64,000 nt of DNA from Acidobacteriota bacterium (GCA_019639195.1 JAHBSI010000004.1:1-64000); one strand, 5' to 3'. Shown: positions 27,699-37,274, counted from the first letter of the stretch. The notes: generated by a model not told the origin, from the sequence alone. Program-made: numbers and translations.

Positions 27699-29069
27699 GT
27701 GAATTCAGAACTCGATATACTAATTCTCGCAGCGGGCCTGGGAACGCGGATGCGGTCCGGCAAGGCAAAGGTGCTGCATCAACTCGATGGCCGTCCGCTG
27801 ATCGCCCACGTTTGCGAAACTGCCCTGAAGCTTGACCCGGCGAATATTCTCGTCGTCGTCGGGCATCAGGCTGAAGAGGTTGCGGACGCGGTTGGAAAAG
27901 AGTTCAGTGACCCTCGGATCAAGTTTGTCACGCAGGAGAAGCAGCTTGGCACGGGAGACGCTGCTGCATCGGCCCGCGAAGCGCTGAAAGATCGAGATTC
28001 GCAGCTCTTGATACTCTCCGGCGATGTTCCGCTTATTGCGGAAGAGACGCTTCGCAAGCTAATTGATAACCGTGCCGCAGCTGGCATTCTCACTGTAAGG
28101 CTTGATGATCCAACGGGTTACGGCCGCGTCATTCGGTCCGCGGACGGTATGTTCGAGCGGATCGTCGAGCAGAAAGATGCGTCGCAGGCCGAACTTGCGG
28201 TCGGCGAGATCAACTCCGGCATTTACTCGTTCGATACGCGGAAGCTTTTTGCGGCACTCGCAAAGATCGGGAATGACAACGCGCAGGGTGAATACTACTT
28301 GACGGACGTTCCCGGCATCCTAAAAGGTGAAGGCGAGACGGTCGCGCTTTTTCTGCACAGCGATCCGCTAGAGATCGAAGGCGTCAATGACCGCCGGCAG
28401 CTTGCCGAGATGGAAAGACGGCTTCGTGCCCGGACCATCGAGCGGTTGATGCTCGAATCAGGCGTGACGTTCGTTGATCCAACAAGCGTTTACGTCAGCC
28501 CGCGAGCCTCGATCGGCCGCGATACCGTGATCTTTCAGAACGTAACTATCGAAGGCCGTACGGCAATTGGCGAGAATTGCATCATTCGCCCCGGAACTCG
28601 CATTACTTCCTCGAAGATTGGCGACGCTGTCGAGATCCGTGACAATTGCCTGATCGCAGATTCGACCGTGGGCGACAGATCTATCGTTGGGCCGATGGCA
28701 CATCTTCGCGGGAACGCCGAAATGGCCGAAGACTGCCGTGTCGGCAACTTTGTTGAGCTAAAGAAAACGCATCTTGGCAAAGGCTCGAAGGCGAATCACC
28801 TGACGTATCTTGGCGATGCGACCATCGGCGAAAAAACGAATATTGGAGCCGGCACGATAACGTGCAATTACGACGGCAAGGATAAACATCCGACGACCAT
28901 CGGCGACAACGTCAAGATCGGCTCGGACACGATGCTTGTTGCTCCCGTAAAGGTTGGCGATGGAGCTTCGACGGCGGCAGGTTCAGTGGTTATCGAGGAT
29001 GTTCCGGCAAAGTCGCTCGTCGCCGGCGTCCCCGCGAAAGTCAAGAAGACGATGAGCGAGAAGGCCTAG
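27699..29069 (+). CDS. glmU: Bifunctional UDP-GlcNAc pyrophosphorylase/GlcN-1-P acetyltransferase
   Basis: 456 residues, GTG start seven bases after yvcK. N-terminal nucleotidyltransferase (LILAAGLGTRMRSGKAKVLHQL, TQEKQLGTGDAAASA, LSGDVPLI) and C-terminal left-handed beta-helix (VYVSPRASIGRDTVIF, NFVELKKTHLGKGSKANHLTYLGDA, GAGTITCNYDGKDKH). It makes UDP-GlcNAc for peptidoglycan, lipopolysaccharide and exopolysaccharide. Confidence 0.97.
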   Translation: MNSELDILILAAGLGTRMRSGKAKVLHQLDGRPLIAHVCETALKLDPANILVVVGHQAEEVADAVGKEFSDPRIKFVTQEKQLGTGDAAASAREALKDRDSQLLILSGDVPLIAEETLRKLIDNRAAAGILTVRLDDPTGYGRVIRSADGMFERIVEQKDASQAELAVGEINSGIYSFDTRKLFAALAKIGNDNAQGEYYLTDVPGILKGEGETVALFLHSDPLEIEGVNDRRQLAEMERRLRARTIERLMLESGVTFVDPTSVYVSPRASIGRDTVIFQNVTIEGRTAIGENCIIRPGTRITSSKIGDAVEIRDNCLIADSTVGDRSIVGPMAHLRGNAEMAEDCRVGNFVELKKTHLGKGSKANHLTYLGDATIGEKTNIGAGTITCNYDGKDKHPTTIGDNVKIGSDTMLVAPVKVGDGASTAAGSVVIEDVPAKSLVAGVPAKVKKTMSEKA

Positions 29070-29133
29070 AATTTTTTTTGATAATTCAGGAGCTGCGGTG
29101 TCTTAGAGCTTGCCTGACCATTGGAGAGACCCT

Positions 29134-29466
29134 ATGCAGAACCCGAACGATTGGACGCCGCCTCCGCCGCCTCAGGACGATTCGATGTTCAGCCCGCAGA
29201 CCCGCGAGTATTATGCTGAGCAGATACGGAAGGATTCCGTAAAGGCGCTTGTCCTCAGCATTATTGGCTTTGTGTGCTGTCCGCCAATATTCGCATATTA
29301 TGCGTGGAACACGGCTCAGGAGGTCATCTCGAATATCGAGCTCTATCACGTCGAAGAAGGCCGCAAAGGTATGGCACAGGCGGCAAAGGTGCTCGCGATA
29401 GCGTCCATTGGGCTTTGGGCGGTCGGAGTCTTTCTTAGGATCCTCGCTGCGGGGATCGGTCGATAG
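29134..29466 (+). CDS. DUF4190-like membrane protein
   Basis: 110 residues from ATG 29134 ([19 protein letters not shown]), with TTGGAGAG upstream; a TTG at 29110 is less likely. A proline-rich cytosolic start, then two hydrophobic helices ([21 protein letters not shown] and [22 protein letters not shown]) bracketing an amphipathic stretch, as in DUF4190-type proteins. Sits between glmU and glmS; function unknown. Confidence 0.75.
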   Translation: MQNPNDWTPPPPPQDDSMFSPQTREYYAEQIRKDSVKALVLSIIGFVCCPPIFAYYAWNTAQEVISNIELYHVEEGRKGMAQAAKVLAIASIGLWAVGVFLRILAAGIGR

Positions 29467-29482
29467 GTCAGTCAAGATCAAT

Positions 29483-31345
29483 ATGTGTGGAATTGTTGGA
29501 TACGTTGGAAATAAACAGGTTGTACCGCTCATTATCGACGGTCTGCGCAAGCTCGAGTATCGCGGTTACGATTCGGCGGGCATCGCGGTCGTCGATGAGG
29601 ACCACAATCTCTCGCTGCGCCGTGCAGAGGGCAAACTCCGCAATCTCGAAGAGGCCATTCGGCTCGATCCGCTCGACGGAACATACGGTATCGGGCACAC
29701 GCGTTGGGCGACTCACGGCCGCCCGACCGAAGAGAACGCTCATCCGCATCGAGACCAGACCGGAAATGTCGTTGTTGTGCACAACGGCATCATCGAGAAT
29801 TATCTTCCGCTAAAAGAACGCCTTCAGGCAGAAGGGCACGAATTCCGCACCGAGACCGATACGGAGGTCGTCGCTCATCTGATCGGCCACTATGTCGAGG
29901 AAGAGGGCCTAAAGCTCGAACTTGCCGTCCGAAAGGCGGTGAAGGAGCTCCGCGGCATCTTTGCCCTTTCGATCATCTCAAAGAACGAGCCGGATCAGGT
30001 CATTGCGGTCCGCGAAGGCCCGCCGGTTGTGATCGGCCTCGGCGACGGCGAATTCTTTGTGGCGAGCGATGTTCCGCCGATCCTTGCGCACACTCGCGAT
30101 GTCTTTTTCCTTGGTGATCGCGAGATCGCGGTTCTAACAAAGGACAGCGTCCGCGTAACGGATTTTGACGGTAATATAGTCGAGCCCGAGCGTCAACGCA
30201 TCACGTGGGACCCGATAATGGCGGAAAAGGGCGGTTTCAAGCACTTCATGCTCAAGGAGATATTCGAGCAGCCGCGTGCCGTCCGCGATACCGTCCAGGG
30301 GCGTGTTTCGCTCGATACCGGCAAGGTCTATCTCGACGCGATGGATATTTCGGAAGAGGAATTCCGCACCGTTTCGTCGATAAAGATCGCTGCCTGCGGC
30401 ACATCCTGGCACGCCGGACTCGCGGGCAAATACATGCTCGAGAAGCTTGCACGCGTGCCTGTCGATGTCGATTATGCGTCGGAATTTCGGTACCGCGACC
30501 CCGTTCTCTCTCCGAACGATCTTCTGATCGTTATTTCACAGTCGGGCGAGACGGCAGACACGATCGCCGCAATGCGCGAAGCAAAAGCTGCGGGCTGCAA
30601 GGTCCTCGCGATCTGCAACGTCGAAGGTTCGATGATAACGCGAGAGGCCGACGGCACGATCTTGACACATGCGGGGCCGGAGATCGGCGTTGCATCGACC
30701 AAGGCGTTCACGGCGCAGATGGTCGCTCTATATCTATTTGCTCTCTATCTTGGTGACGTTCGCGGCACACTCTCTGAAGACGAGCGAAAGAAGCTTGCCC
30801 AGGATCTCGCAGAACTTCCGCTTAAGATCGAGCAGCTGTTGAACGATGCGGATTCGATCGAGGAACTTTCGAAAGACTTTTTCCGCGTGCAGGACTTTCT
30901 TTATCTCGGCCGAGGCATCAATTTCCCGGTCGCTCTCGAGGGTGCGTTAAAGCTCAAAGAGATCAGCTACATCCACGCCGAAGGCTATCCGGCGGGCGAG
31001 ATGAAACACGGCCCGAACGCACTTATCGACGAGAAGCTTCCCGTAGTTGTGATAAACACACGCGAAGAAGGGAATGCGGGCAGCGAACTTCGCTACGAAA
31101 AGACACACTCGAATATCGTCGAGGTAAAGGCGCGTGACGGCGTGATCATCTCCGTCCTGACCGAGGGCGACACGATGTCGAGCAAGGTTTCGAGCCACAT
31201 TATCGAAGTGCCGGAAAGCAGCGATCTGCTTTCACCGATCATCTCGATAGTGCCTCTCCAGCTATTGTCTTATCACATCGCCGTCCGTCGCGGCTGCGAT
31301 GTGGATCAACCCCGGAACCTTGCGAAATCTGTGACCGTCGAATAA
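29483..31345 (+). CDS. glmS: Glutamine-fructose-6-phosphate aminotransferase (isomerizing)
   Basis: 620 residues from ATG 29483 so that Cys follows the start Met (MCGIVGYVG), as the mature N-terminal Cys is the glutaminase nucleophile; the frame upstream is a shadow. Glutaminase motifs [21 protein letters not shown], then two SIS domains ([42 protein letters not shown]) and the C-terminal [11 protein letters not shown]. First step of UDP-GlcNAc synthesis, in line with its yvcK/glmU neighbours. No glmS ribozyme seen. Confidence 0.97.
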   Translation: MCGIVGYVGNKQVVPLIIDGLRKLEYRGYDSAGIAVVDEDHNLSLRRAEGKLRNLEEAIRLDPLDGTYGIGHTRWATHGRPTEENAHPHRDQTGNVVVVHNGIIENYLPLKERLQAEGHEFRTETDTEVVAHLIGHYVEEEGLKLELAVRKAVKELRGIFALSIISKNEPDQVIAVREGPPVVIGLGDGEFFVASDVPPILAHTRDVFFLGDREIAVLTKDSVRVTDFDGNIVEPERQRITWDPIMAEKGGFKHFMLKEIFEQPRAVRDTVQGRVSLDTGKVYLDAMDISEEEFRTVSSIKIAACGTSWHAGLAGKYMLEKLARVPVDVDYASEFRYRDPVLSPNDLLIVISQSGETADTIAAMREAKAAGCKVLAICNVEGSMITREADGTILTHAGPEIGVASTKAFTAQMVALYLFALYLGDVRGTLSEDERKKLAQDLAELPLKIEQLLNDADSIEELSKDFFRVQDFLYLGRGINFPVALEGALKLKEISYIHAEGYPAGEMKHGPNALIDEKLPVVVINTREEGNAGSELRYEKTHSNIVEVKARDGVIISVLTEGDTMSSKVSSHIIEVPESSDLLSPIISIVPLQLLSYHIAVRRGCDVDQPRNLAKSVTVE

Positions 31346-31348
31346 AAA

Positions 31349-31376
31349 GAACGCGGATATGCGAATATCCGCGTTC
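31349..31376. terminator. Terminator between glmS and the HAF-repeat gene
   Basis: 12-bp stem GAACGCGGATAT (31349-31360) and ATATCCGCGTTC (31365-31376), loop GCGA. A TTTTTATT run follows on the minus strand, so it best serves the minus gene, but the stem also sits just beyond the glmS stop. Confidence 0.85.
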
Positions 31377-31398
31377 CTAAACTTCCATCTCGTGTAAC

Positions 31399-32733
31399 CT
31401 AATCAGCAACAAAATTGACATCACTCACGTCGTTGACCGCCGTCAACGTCTGAGTTGATGGCGTGAATGTGAATCGTTTCGAATTTACCGTCACGTTGTA
31501 GGTCGTCGCCGACTTCACACCCTGCCAAAGGTCGAACTTGAAGTAGCCAAATCCGGTTGACATTGCCTGCACCGGAGCGGCAAGGTCGCCGCCCGATATC
31601 ACAACTATCACATTGCGAATGCCTGTCCCCGAAGAGGTCGTGACACGGCCGCTAACGGTGATCGGCTTTACCGGAACCATCGCAAATGCATGCGGCGCAC
31701 CATTGAAGACGCCAGTCCCGACGATCACATTATCCTCGCTTATACCCAACGCCGCCGACGAAGTGTTGGTCGAGAGGTCCCAGCCGGTTCCCGAAGGAAT
31801 AATGTCCGCAAGGCGGTAGGTTTGAGTTCCGTCGTAAAGGAATGGGATCGCGAATGCGGACGAATCCGTTCCCACTGCCCAGCCCGCAGAGTTTACGCCT
31901 CTTGCTGAACCCTGTGAAGTACCAGTTGCAAGCGGGATCGCGGTCATTCCGCCAGCTTCAGTCCAGATGAAAGGCGTCCCGGCACCTTGATTCATCATGC
32001 TCGAGCCGACAACGTGGCCGGCGTTGCTGATACCGAAGGCGAGAGCACCGTTCCCGCCAGACAAAGAGCCGACCTCGAACGCGCTCTGACTGCCGATGTC
32101 ATAGACCATTCCGACGTTTCGTGCCGCGTTGTTGGGATCGACACCGAATCCGACCACGCGTCCGGAGTTATTTATGTCGAATGCAGTTCGAAAGAAGCAA
32201 CCGGTATTTGTTGTTTGAGAAAGCCAAGTGCCTGTTCCGCCGGAATAGATGACGGCACCTTGAGTCGAACCACCATCTGCCGAACCGACTGCGACGCCCG
32301 AGGAATTCACCGCGTTAGCGTCGCCGATGGTCTCCCCGGAGGGAAGCGGAAGCTGGCTCGCGACGCCGTTTACCCAGATGACCGGAAGGCGGCCTGACCC
32401 GAAGACCGTGGTTGCGCATGTCCCAACGACCGTGCCGGCATCGTTAGCGGCGTTCGAGACGCAATACGGCATCGCGCCGAAGTTCGACAAGCCGGATATC
32501 CCGCCGTTTAGCGTCCAGCTAAAGGCTTGAGAGCCGCCGGATCTGAGCGAGCGGCCCACGGCAACATTCCCGGGCGAGATCCGGAATCCCTGGGACGCTG
32601 TATCGCTGCCTTGTACAATGCCGATATCAAAAATATTGTACTGCGGCGGGACACGGTTCGTTTTCGCTTGTGCAAACGCAGCAGCGGAAAAGAGGAGAAC
32701 GGAAAGGACGACAAGTACCTTGCGAATATTCAT
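31399..32733 (-). CDS. Secreted HAF-repeat protein
   Basis: 444 residues from ATG 32733 (MNIRKVLVVLSVLLFSAAAFAQ); a longer frame to 32877 lacks a signal. After the signal peptide come HAF-type repeats, whose core is 'HAF' or 'AFSWT' with VGxS/VGT turns (GGSQAFSWTLNGG, NAVNSSGVAVGSADG, FGISNAGHVVGSSM, GVNSAGWAVGTDSS, APHAFAMVP). The last ~80 residues (TVSGRVTTSSGTGIRNVIVVISG) form a carboxypeptidase-regulatory-like domain, as at 347-1741. Extracellular; function unknown. GGAGG precedes the start. Confidence 0.8.
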   Translation of the reverse strand: MNIRKVLVVLSVLLFSAAAFAQAKTNRVPPQYNIFDIGIVQGSDTASQGFRISPGNVAVGRSLRSGGSQAFSWTLNGGISGLSNFGAMPYCVSNAANDAGTVVGTCATTVFGSGRLPVIWVNGVASQLPLPSGETIGDANAVNSSGVAVGSADGGSTQGAVIYSGGTGTWLSQTTNTGCFFRTAFDINNSGRVVGFGVDPNNAARNVGMVYDIGSQSAFEVGSLSGGNGALAFGISNAGHVVGSSMMNQGAGTPFIWTEAGGMTAIPLATGTSQGSARGVNSAGWAVGTDSSAFAIPFLYDGTQTYRLADIIPSGTGWDLSTNTSSAALGISEDNVIVGTGVFNGAPHAFAMVPVKPITVSGRVTTSSGTGIRNVIVVISGGDLAAPVQAMSTGFGYFKFDLWQGVKSATTYNVTVNSKRFTFTPSTQTLTAVNDVSDVNFVAD

Positions 32734-32867
32734 CTGAAGCCTCCATTGAAAAAAAGGGTCCGGTGCAGGTAAAAGGTCCTGCCTGCACAGCGCGTTATGT
32801 TGTGTTGATTTTGAGAAGTGTATCACAAGCGCAATGGCAAGGCCTTGGGATTTGCTAAACTTGGCAA

Positions 32868-33830
32868 ATGAAAGCAATTGTCGTCCGTCAGTTCGGTGAG
32901 CCCGAGGTGCTCAAGATCGAAGATGTCGAAATGCCGGTTCCGGGACCTTCGCAGGTGCTTGTAAAGGTCGGAGCTGCAGGGGTAAATCCCGTCGATACGT
33001 ATCTTAGAACGGGTGTATATCCGAAATTGCCGCCGCTGCCTTACACGCCCGGAAAGGACTCCGCCGGTGTCGTTGAATCCGTCGGGAGCGACGTGACCGA
33101 GTATAAACCCGGCGATCGGGTCTATACTTCCGGCTCGGTTACGGGCACGTATGCGGAATTCACCTTGGCCGAGGGAAAAGATGTTGCTTCACTCCCGGCG
33201 AACATAAGCTTTGAGCAGGGTGCGGGGATCTGGACGCCATACGCGACCGCATTTCGAGCCTTATTTCAGAAAGCGAAGGCTAAGGCAGGTGAAACCGTCC
33301 TCGTGCACGGTGCTTCCGGCGGCGTCGGCCTTGCTGCGGTCCAATGGGCAAAAGCGGCAGGGATAAGTGTGATCGGAACCGCAAGTTCCAACGAGGGAAT
33401 TGAGCTTGTTCGGGAGAACGGTGCCGACGCAGTGTTCGATCACTCGGACGACGGCCATCTCGACGCGATCCTCGAACACACAGCCGGAAAAGGCGTCGAT
33501 GTGATAATCGAAATGCTTGCCAACGTCAATCTGGAACGCGATTTCAAAGCGCTCGCAATGTTCGGGCGCATCACCATCGTCGGCAACCGCGGCAGCCTCG
33601 AGTTCACTCCGCGGCTTGCGATGACGAAGGACGCAAGCATCTTCGGGATGTCGCTTTTTAACTATTCCGAATCTGACAGGCTTGAGATCCGAGACGCGAT
33701 CTTCAAAGGCCTTTCCGACGGCGCACTAAAACCCGTCGTCGCGAAGACATTTCCGCTAGCAGAAGCTCCGGCCGCCCACCGTGAGATCATCACATCAAAG
33801 GCGGCAGGTAAGATCGTCCTTGTGCCTTAG
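32868..33830 (+). CDS. NADPH:quinone oxidoreductase-like (zeta-crystallin family)
   Basis: 320 residues. GroES-like N-terminus (VKVGAAGVNPVDTYLRTGVYP, GKDSAGVVESVGSDVTEYKPGDRVYT), Rossmann cofactor site (VLVHGASGGVGLAAVQWAKA) and a quinone-reductase middle. The AASGGVG/AxxGVG pattern suggests NADPH. No zinc-ligand cysteines, so not a zinc alcohol dehydrogenase. Likely reduces quinones or enones in the cytoplasm. Single gene facing the methionine gene. Confidence 0.9.
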   Translation: MKAIVVRQFGEPEVLKIEDVEMPVPGPSQVLVKVGAAGVNPVDTYLRTGVYPKLPPLPYTPGKDSAGVVESVGSDVTEYKPGDRVYTSGSVTGTYAEFTLAEGKDVASLPANISFEQGAGIWTPYATAFRALFQKAKAKAGETVLVHGASGGVGLAAVQWAKAAGISVIGTASSNEGIELVRENGADAVFDHSDDGHLDAILEHTAGKGVDVIIEMLANVNLERDFKALAMFGRITIVGNRGSLEFTPRLAMTKDASIFGMSLFNYSESDRLEIRDAIFKGLSDGALKPVVAKTFPLAEAPAAHREIITSKAAGKIVLVP

Positions 33831-33860
33831 CTCGGAATTTGCAACGCACAAATTCGGAAC

Positions 33861-33909
33861 AAGGGAAAAGTAAAAGGTCATAGGTTTGAGGACCTCAGAC
33901 TTTTCCCTT
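33861..33909. terminator. Hairpin between convergent genes
   Basis: AAGGGAAAAGT (33861-33871) pairs with ACTTTTCCCTT (33899-33909), with an inner AGGT/ACCT pair. It lies between the quinone oxidoreductase and the methionine gene and may end both. Confidence 0.7.
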
Positions 33910-33955
33910 CTAACTTTTCACCTATTTCGGAGTTGAAGGCTGTATTTTCGCGGGG

Positions 33956-35818
33956 TCAATTCTTGCCTTCGAGAGCCTCGAATACCTGAAGCGCATATTT
34001 GACGTTGCCAAATGGTGCAGAGACCTGCACGCCTTGTATCGCGTCGCGAACTTCAAGCAGTGATTCACGTGCGATCAGGATGCCTTCTTCCCGAGCGTGC
34101 TCCTTGCTCTTATCCGATGCGATCTGCATTCTTTCGAGGATCTGAGGCGTTACATTCACACCCGGAACCTCGTTGTGCATGAACTCGGCGTTTCGGAAGG
34201 AGATCAGCGGCCAGATACCGGCGACGATCGGAATGCGAACGTGTGAAATTCGGTCAAGGAAATGCCGCAGCTGTTCGGTATCAAAGACCGGCTGTGTGAT
34301 GGCGTATTCGGCACCTGCCTCGACCTTCCACTCAAAACGGCGTATCTCTTCATCGAGGTTTACCGCACCCGGGTTCACTCCAACTCCGATCGAAAATTCG
34401 GTCGGCTTGCCGATCGGATTGTTGCCGAGATCAAGGCCGTGGTTGAGCTTGTTCGCCATATTCGTCAGGCCGATCGCGTCGATGTCGAAGACGGCGGTCG
34501 CGTCCGGATAAGGCCCCATTTTTGGCGGATCGCCCGTGATGAGCAGTAGATTGTGGAGCCCAAGAGCTGCAGCTCCGAGAAGGTCGGACATCATTCCGAG
34601 CAGGTTTCGGTCGCGGCAGCAATAATGCAGGACGGGTTCGATGCCCACCTTTTCCTGAACCAGAACGGCGGTCGCGAGAGCCGACATACGCGTCTGTGCA
34701 CGCGGACCGTCGGGGATGTTCACGCCGTCAACGCCGGCCTCCAGAAGCAACTGGATCGATTCGAGTGTCTTGTCCGCATCGCCGCCTTTTGGCGGCAGAA
34801 CCTCGACAGATGTGACGAATTCGCCGCGAGCGATCTTCCTCGACCAATGACTGCGATCCTCCATTGGAACAACTCGGACATCAGGAGGTTGTATTTCCGC
34901 GACGGAAACGACCTGGCTGCGAGCCTCGCTGATAGCCTGCCGAGGGCTGATCGAACGAACGGCATCGGCGATAAGTTTTATATGTGTTCCCGTCGTGCCG
35001 CAGCAGCCGCCGATAAATCTTGCCCCGGCCGAAACAAAACGTTTTGCAAAGGTCGCCATATATTCCGGCGAACCCATATAGAACTGTCGTCCCTGAACGT
35101 CACGCGGCAGGCCCGCATTCGGCTGTGCGGAAAGATCCTTGTCGGTAACCGCACGCATCTTTTCGAGTGCGTTCAAAAGATGATTCGGACCCATTCCGCA
35201 GTTCAGGCCGATAACGTCGGCTCCGAGCTCGTCAAGGCGGGTCGCGATCGTCTCGGGCGTACTCCCGAACGCGGTCTTGCCGTCCATTTGGATCGTCATC
35301 TGAGCGACGATCGGCAAGTCGCTTACTTCACGGACAGCACGTATGGCCTGTTCGATGATCTCGAGCTCGGAGAAGGTCTCGAGCACGAAAAGATCGACTC
35401 CGCCTTCGAGCAACGCATTCACTTGTTCGAGATAGTAGCCTTTTGCCTCGTCAAATGACGTCGGGCCAAAAGGTTCGATGCGAAGCCCGAGCGGCCCGAT
35501 CGCGCCGGCGACGAAGGCCTTTTCACCCGCCGCTTCGCGTGCGATCTTCGCGGCCGCGATGTTTATATCGCGAAGTTTTGATTCGAGGCCGTAGGGCAGA
35601 AGTTTGGGACGCGTTGCACCAAAGGTATTGGTCTCGATGATGTCTGCGCCGGCGGCGACATATTCGTCGTGCACCTCTTTGACAAGATCCGGCTGCGAGA
35701 GATTCAGCTCATCGTAGCTGCGGTTGATATAGATACCCTTGTCGTAAAGGCGAGTGCCGATCGCGCCGTCAAATACAAAGACGCCTTCGCCGCCGAGAAG
35801 GTCACGGAACTTTTTCAT
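33956..35818 (-). CDS. Bifunctional homocysteine S-methyltransferase / methylenetetrahydrofolate reductase
   Basis: 620 residues from ATG 35818 (MKKFRDLLGGEGVFVFDGAIGTRLYDKG). The N-terminal half is a Zn-dependent homocysteine methyltransferase: FDGAIGT, ETNTFGA, GLNCGMGPNH and the C-terminal ligand pair GGCCGTTG. The second half is a MetF-like reductase (SVEVLPPKGGDADKT, NIPDGPRAQTRMS, LHYCCRDRN, TGDPPKMGPYP, YAITQPVFD). This fused form (YitJ type) supplies methyl groups and may make methionine itself. The transcript leader has a SAM-II-like motif and a terminator, giving feedback by S-adenosylmethionine. Confidence 0.93.
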   Translation of the reverse strand: MKKFRDLLGGEGVFVFDGAIGTRLYDKGIYINRSYDELNLSQPDLVKEVHDEYVAAGADIIETNTFGATRPKLLPYGLESKLRDINIAAAKIAREAAGEKAFVAGAIGPLGLRIEPFGPTSFDEAKGYYLEQVNALLEGGVDLFVLETFSELEIIEQAIRAVREVSDLPIVAQMTIQMDGKTAFGSTPETIATRLDELGADVIGLNCGMGPNHLLNALEKMRAVTDKDLSAQPNAGLPRDVQGRQFYMGSPEYMATFAKRFVSAGARFIGGCCGTTGTHIKLIADAVRSISPRQAISEARSQVVSVAEIQPPDVRVVPMEDRSHWSRKIARGEFVTSVEVLPPKGGDADKTLESIQLLLEAGVDGVNIPDGPRAQTRMSALATAVLVQEKVGIEPVLHYCCRDRNLLGMMSDLLGAAALGLHNLLLITGDPPKMGPYPDATAVFDIDAIGLTNMANKLNHGLDLGNNPIGKPTEFSIGVGVNPGAVNLDEEIRRFEWKVEAGAEYAITQPVFDTEQLRHFLDRISHVRIPIVAGIWPLISFRNAEFMHNEVPGVNVTPQILERMQIASDKSKEHAREEGILIARESLLEVRDAIQGVQVSAPFGNVKYALQVFEALEGKN

Positions 35819-35827
35819 AGAAACCCT

Positions 35828-35860
35828 AAAAAAGGCCTCGCCAAACCAGCGAGACCTTTT
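35828..35860 (-). terminator. Leader terminator just before the methionine gene
   Basis: Stem of CTCGC/GCGAG and AAAAGG/CCTTTT with one C-A mismatch, seven-base loop, followed on the minus strand by six T's (35833-35828). It ends only ten bases before the ATG at 35818, so it must be bypassed for expression; best read as the expression platform of the riboswitch. Confidence 0.8.
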
Positions 35861-35880
35861 CAAAAACTTTAAAGATGCTA

Positions 35881-35935
35881 CAGCTGTTTAGCGGTTTATT
35901 TAACGTGGTCGCAAGTCGCAATAACTCACCACGAT
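35881..35935 (-). promoter_or_regulatory. SAM-II-like (metA) riboswitch aptamer
   Basis: Reading the minus strand from 35935: a CGTGGT arm, GAGTTATT, TTGCG, the closing ACCACG arm, then TTAAATAAACCGCTAAA. This order matches the SAM-II consensus as I know it (P1 CGTGGT/ACCACG, TTGC before the 3' P1 arm, GTTAAA, and the conserved CGCTAAA closing the pseudoknot). It is found before a methionine gene, with an intrinsic terminator next to it. SAM-II is best known from alphaproteobacteria. Pseudoknot pairing has not been verified here by a covariance search. Confidence 0.8.
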
Positions 35936-35944
35936 CTTTATATC

Positions 35945-35974
35945 GATATTGTCCTTTTGGGTGCGTGGTGTCAA
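35945..35974 (-). promoter_or_regulatory. Promoter of the riboswitch-controlled methionine gene
   Basis: Minus-strand TTGACA (35974-35969) is followed by an A/T-rich AATATCGATATAAAG stretch at -10 distance. No perfect -10 hexamer at 17 bases, so the exact start is uncertain, but transcription would start right at the aptamer. Confidence 0.5.
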
Positions 35975-36011
35975 GGATGTGCGAAGTGCATAATACATCC
36001 CGCAACGTCCG

Positions 36012-37052
36012 CTAGACCTGCGTATAGTCCGTGAGTTGGGTCTTGTCGCCAAGGATCGCACCGTTCGTGACAATTGCTTTTCGCCCGATATGACAGCTTC
36101 TGCCGACGACAGAATCACGGATAACCGCACCGGCCGCGATCCGCGTATGCGGCCAGATCACCGAATTTTCGACAATGGCCTTCTCCTCGACAAGGACTCC
36201 GCGGCCGAGAACTGAGCATCTTATTTCGGCACCGGGCTTGATGTTGCAGTCTTCCGCTATTCGAGAAAGGCCGTCGACGACGGCCGCGGTCGCAACATCC
36301 GAACCCGTATTTTTAGGCAGATCGAATCCGCGAATATTGCCATTAAGAAGGTCGAGATTCGCTGCGAGATAAGTTGCCGGAGTGCCGATGTCGCTCCAAT
36401 ACGTGGATTCGATCACATGGCCGAAGAACGGCATTCCGCGTTCGATGATCTCGGGCATTATCTGTGTCTCGAACGAACGATTCTCGCCCTTGGGAGCGAG
36501 GGAAAGCACTTCAGGCTCAAGGATATATATCCCCGCGTTGACCGTATTCACGCCTATGGCCGCCGCTTCTTCAGGTTTTGGCTTTTCAAGAAAGCGCAAT
36601 ATCGCACCGTCAACGTTGGTTTCGACGAGCCCGTATCGAGAGGTATCTTCAACCTTTGTGAGCGTCAAAGTTGCGATGGCCTTCCGCTCCTTGTGGGTCC
36701 TGATCACTGCGGAAAGGTCGATGTCCGTCAGGATATCGCCGTTCACGACCACGGTCGTCGTTTCACAGCCATCGGCCGCAAATCGATAAGCGCCGCCGGT
36801 GCCTAGCGGCGAAGCCTCAGTTATATAGCTCAAACGAACGCCCAGTCCGCTGCCGTCGCCCCAAAAATGTTCGATCTTATCGGGTTGATAACTAAGCGAG
36901 ATCACGATGTCGTCAACTCCGGCGCGTCTGAGCACCTCGATCTGATATTCAAGGAACGGACGATTGACGACCGGTACGATCGGCTTTGGCGTATAGATCG
37001 TCAGGGGGCGAAGCCGTGTACCTTTTCCGCCTGCTAGAATGACTGCCTTCAT
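36012..37052 (-). CDS. NDP-sugar pyrophosphorylase (mannose-1-P guanylyltransferase-like)
   Basis: 346 residues from ATG 37052 (MKAVILAGGKGTRLRPLT); the upstream in-frame extension has no coding look. Nucleotidyltransferase domain (VVNGDILTDID, PLGTGGAYR, EKPKPEEA, TYWSDIGTPATYLAANLDLL) and a C-terminal left-handed helix (GRGVLVEEKAIVENSVIWPHTRI). The substrate cannot be told; GDP-mannose or glucose-1-P type. Likely supplies sugar nucleotides for envelope polymers. Divergent from the TPR gene at 37275. Confidence 0.88.
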   Translation of the reverse strand: MKAVILAGGKGTRLRPLTIYTPKPIVPVVNRPFLEYQIEVLRRAGVDDIVISLSYQPDKIEHFWGDGSGLGVRLSYITEASPLGTGGAYRFAADGCETTTVVVNGDILTDIDLSAVIRTHKERKAIATLTLTKVEDTSRYGLVETNVDGAILRFLEKPKPEEAAAIGVNTVNAGIYILEPEVLSLAPKGENRSFETQIMPEIIERGMPFFGHVIESTYWSDIGTPATYLAANLDLLNGNIRGFDLPKNTGSDVATAAVVDGLSRIAEDCNIKPGAEIRCSVLGRGVLVEEKAIVENSVIWPHTRIAAGAVIRDSVVGRSCHIGRKAIVTNGAILGDKTQLTDYTQV

Positions 37053-37145
37053 ACGGGATCTCGAATGTTTAGAGTAAGAAAAAGCCTGATATAAATCAAA
37101 ACCATTCAATTTGACCGATTCATCGTTCAACATTGTATAAAAAGT

Positions 37146-37175
37146 TTGACGTTGCTTGTTAATGTCTGCTAAGCT
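37146..37175 (+). promoter_or_regulatory. Putative promoter of the TPR protein gene
   Basis: TTGACG (37146-37151), 18 bases, TAAGCT (37170-37175), about 100 bases before ATG 37275. The -10 resembles the TAAGGT of the tRNA promoter at 24034. Confidence 0.45.
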
Positions 37176-37274
37176 ACACAGCACGGGTCAACTCGCTTTC
37201 GTGACCTTCGTGCTGTACAACTTCGCATTTTTACCAGGCTTTATGCGGCCTTTCGGGTGGGATTTCAACTAAAG

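Noticed and set aside
29467..29482. glmS ribozyme
   Set aside because: The gap before glmS is only 16 bases; no room for the ribozyme.
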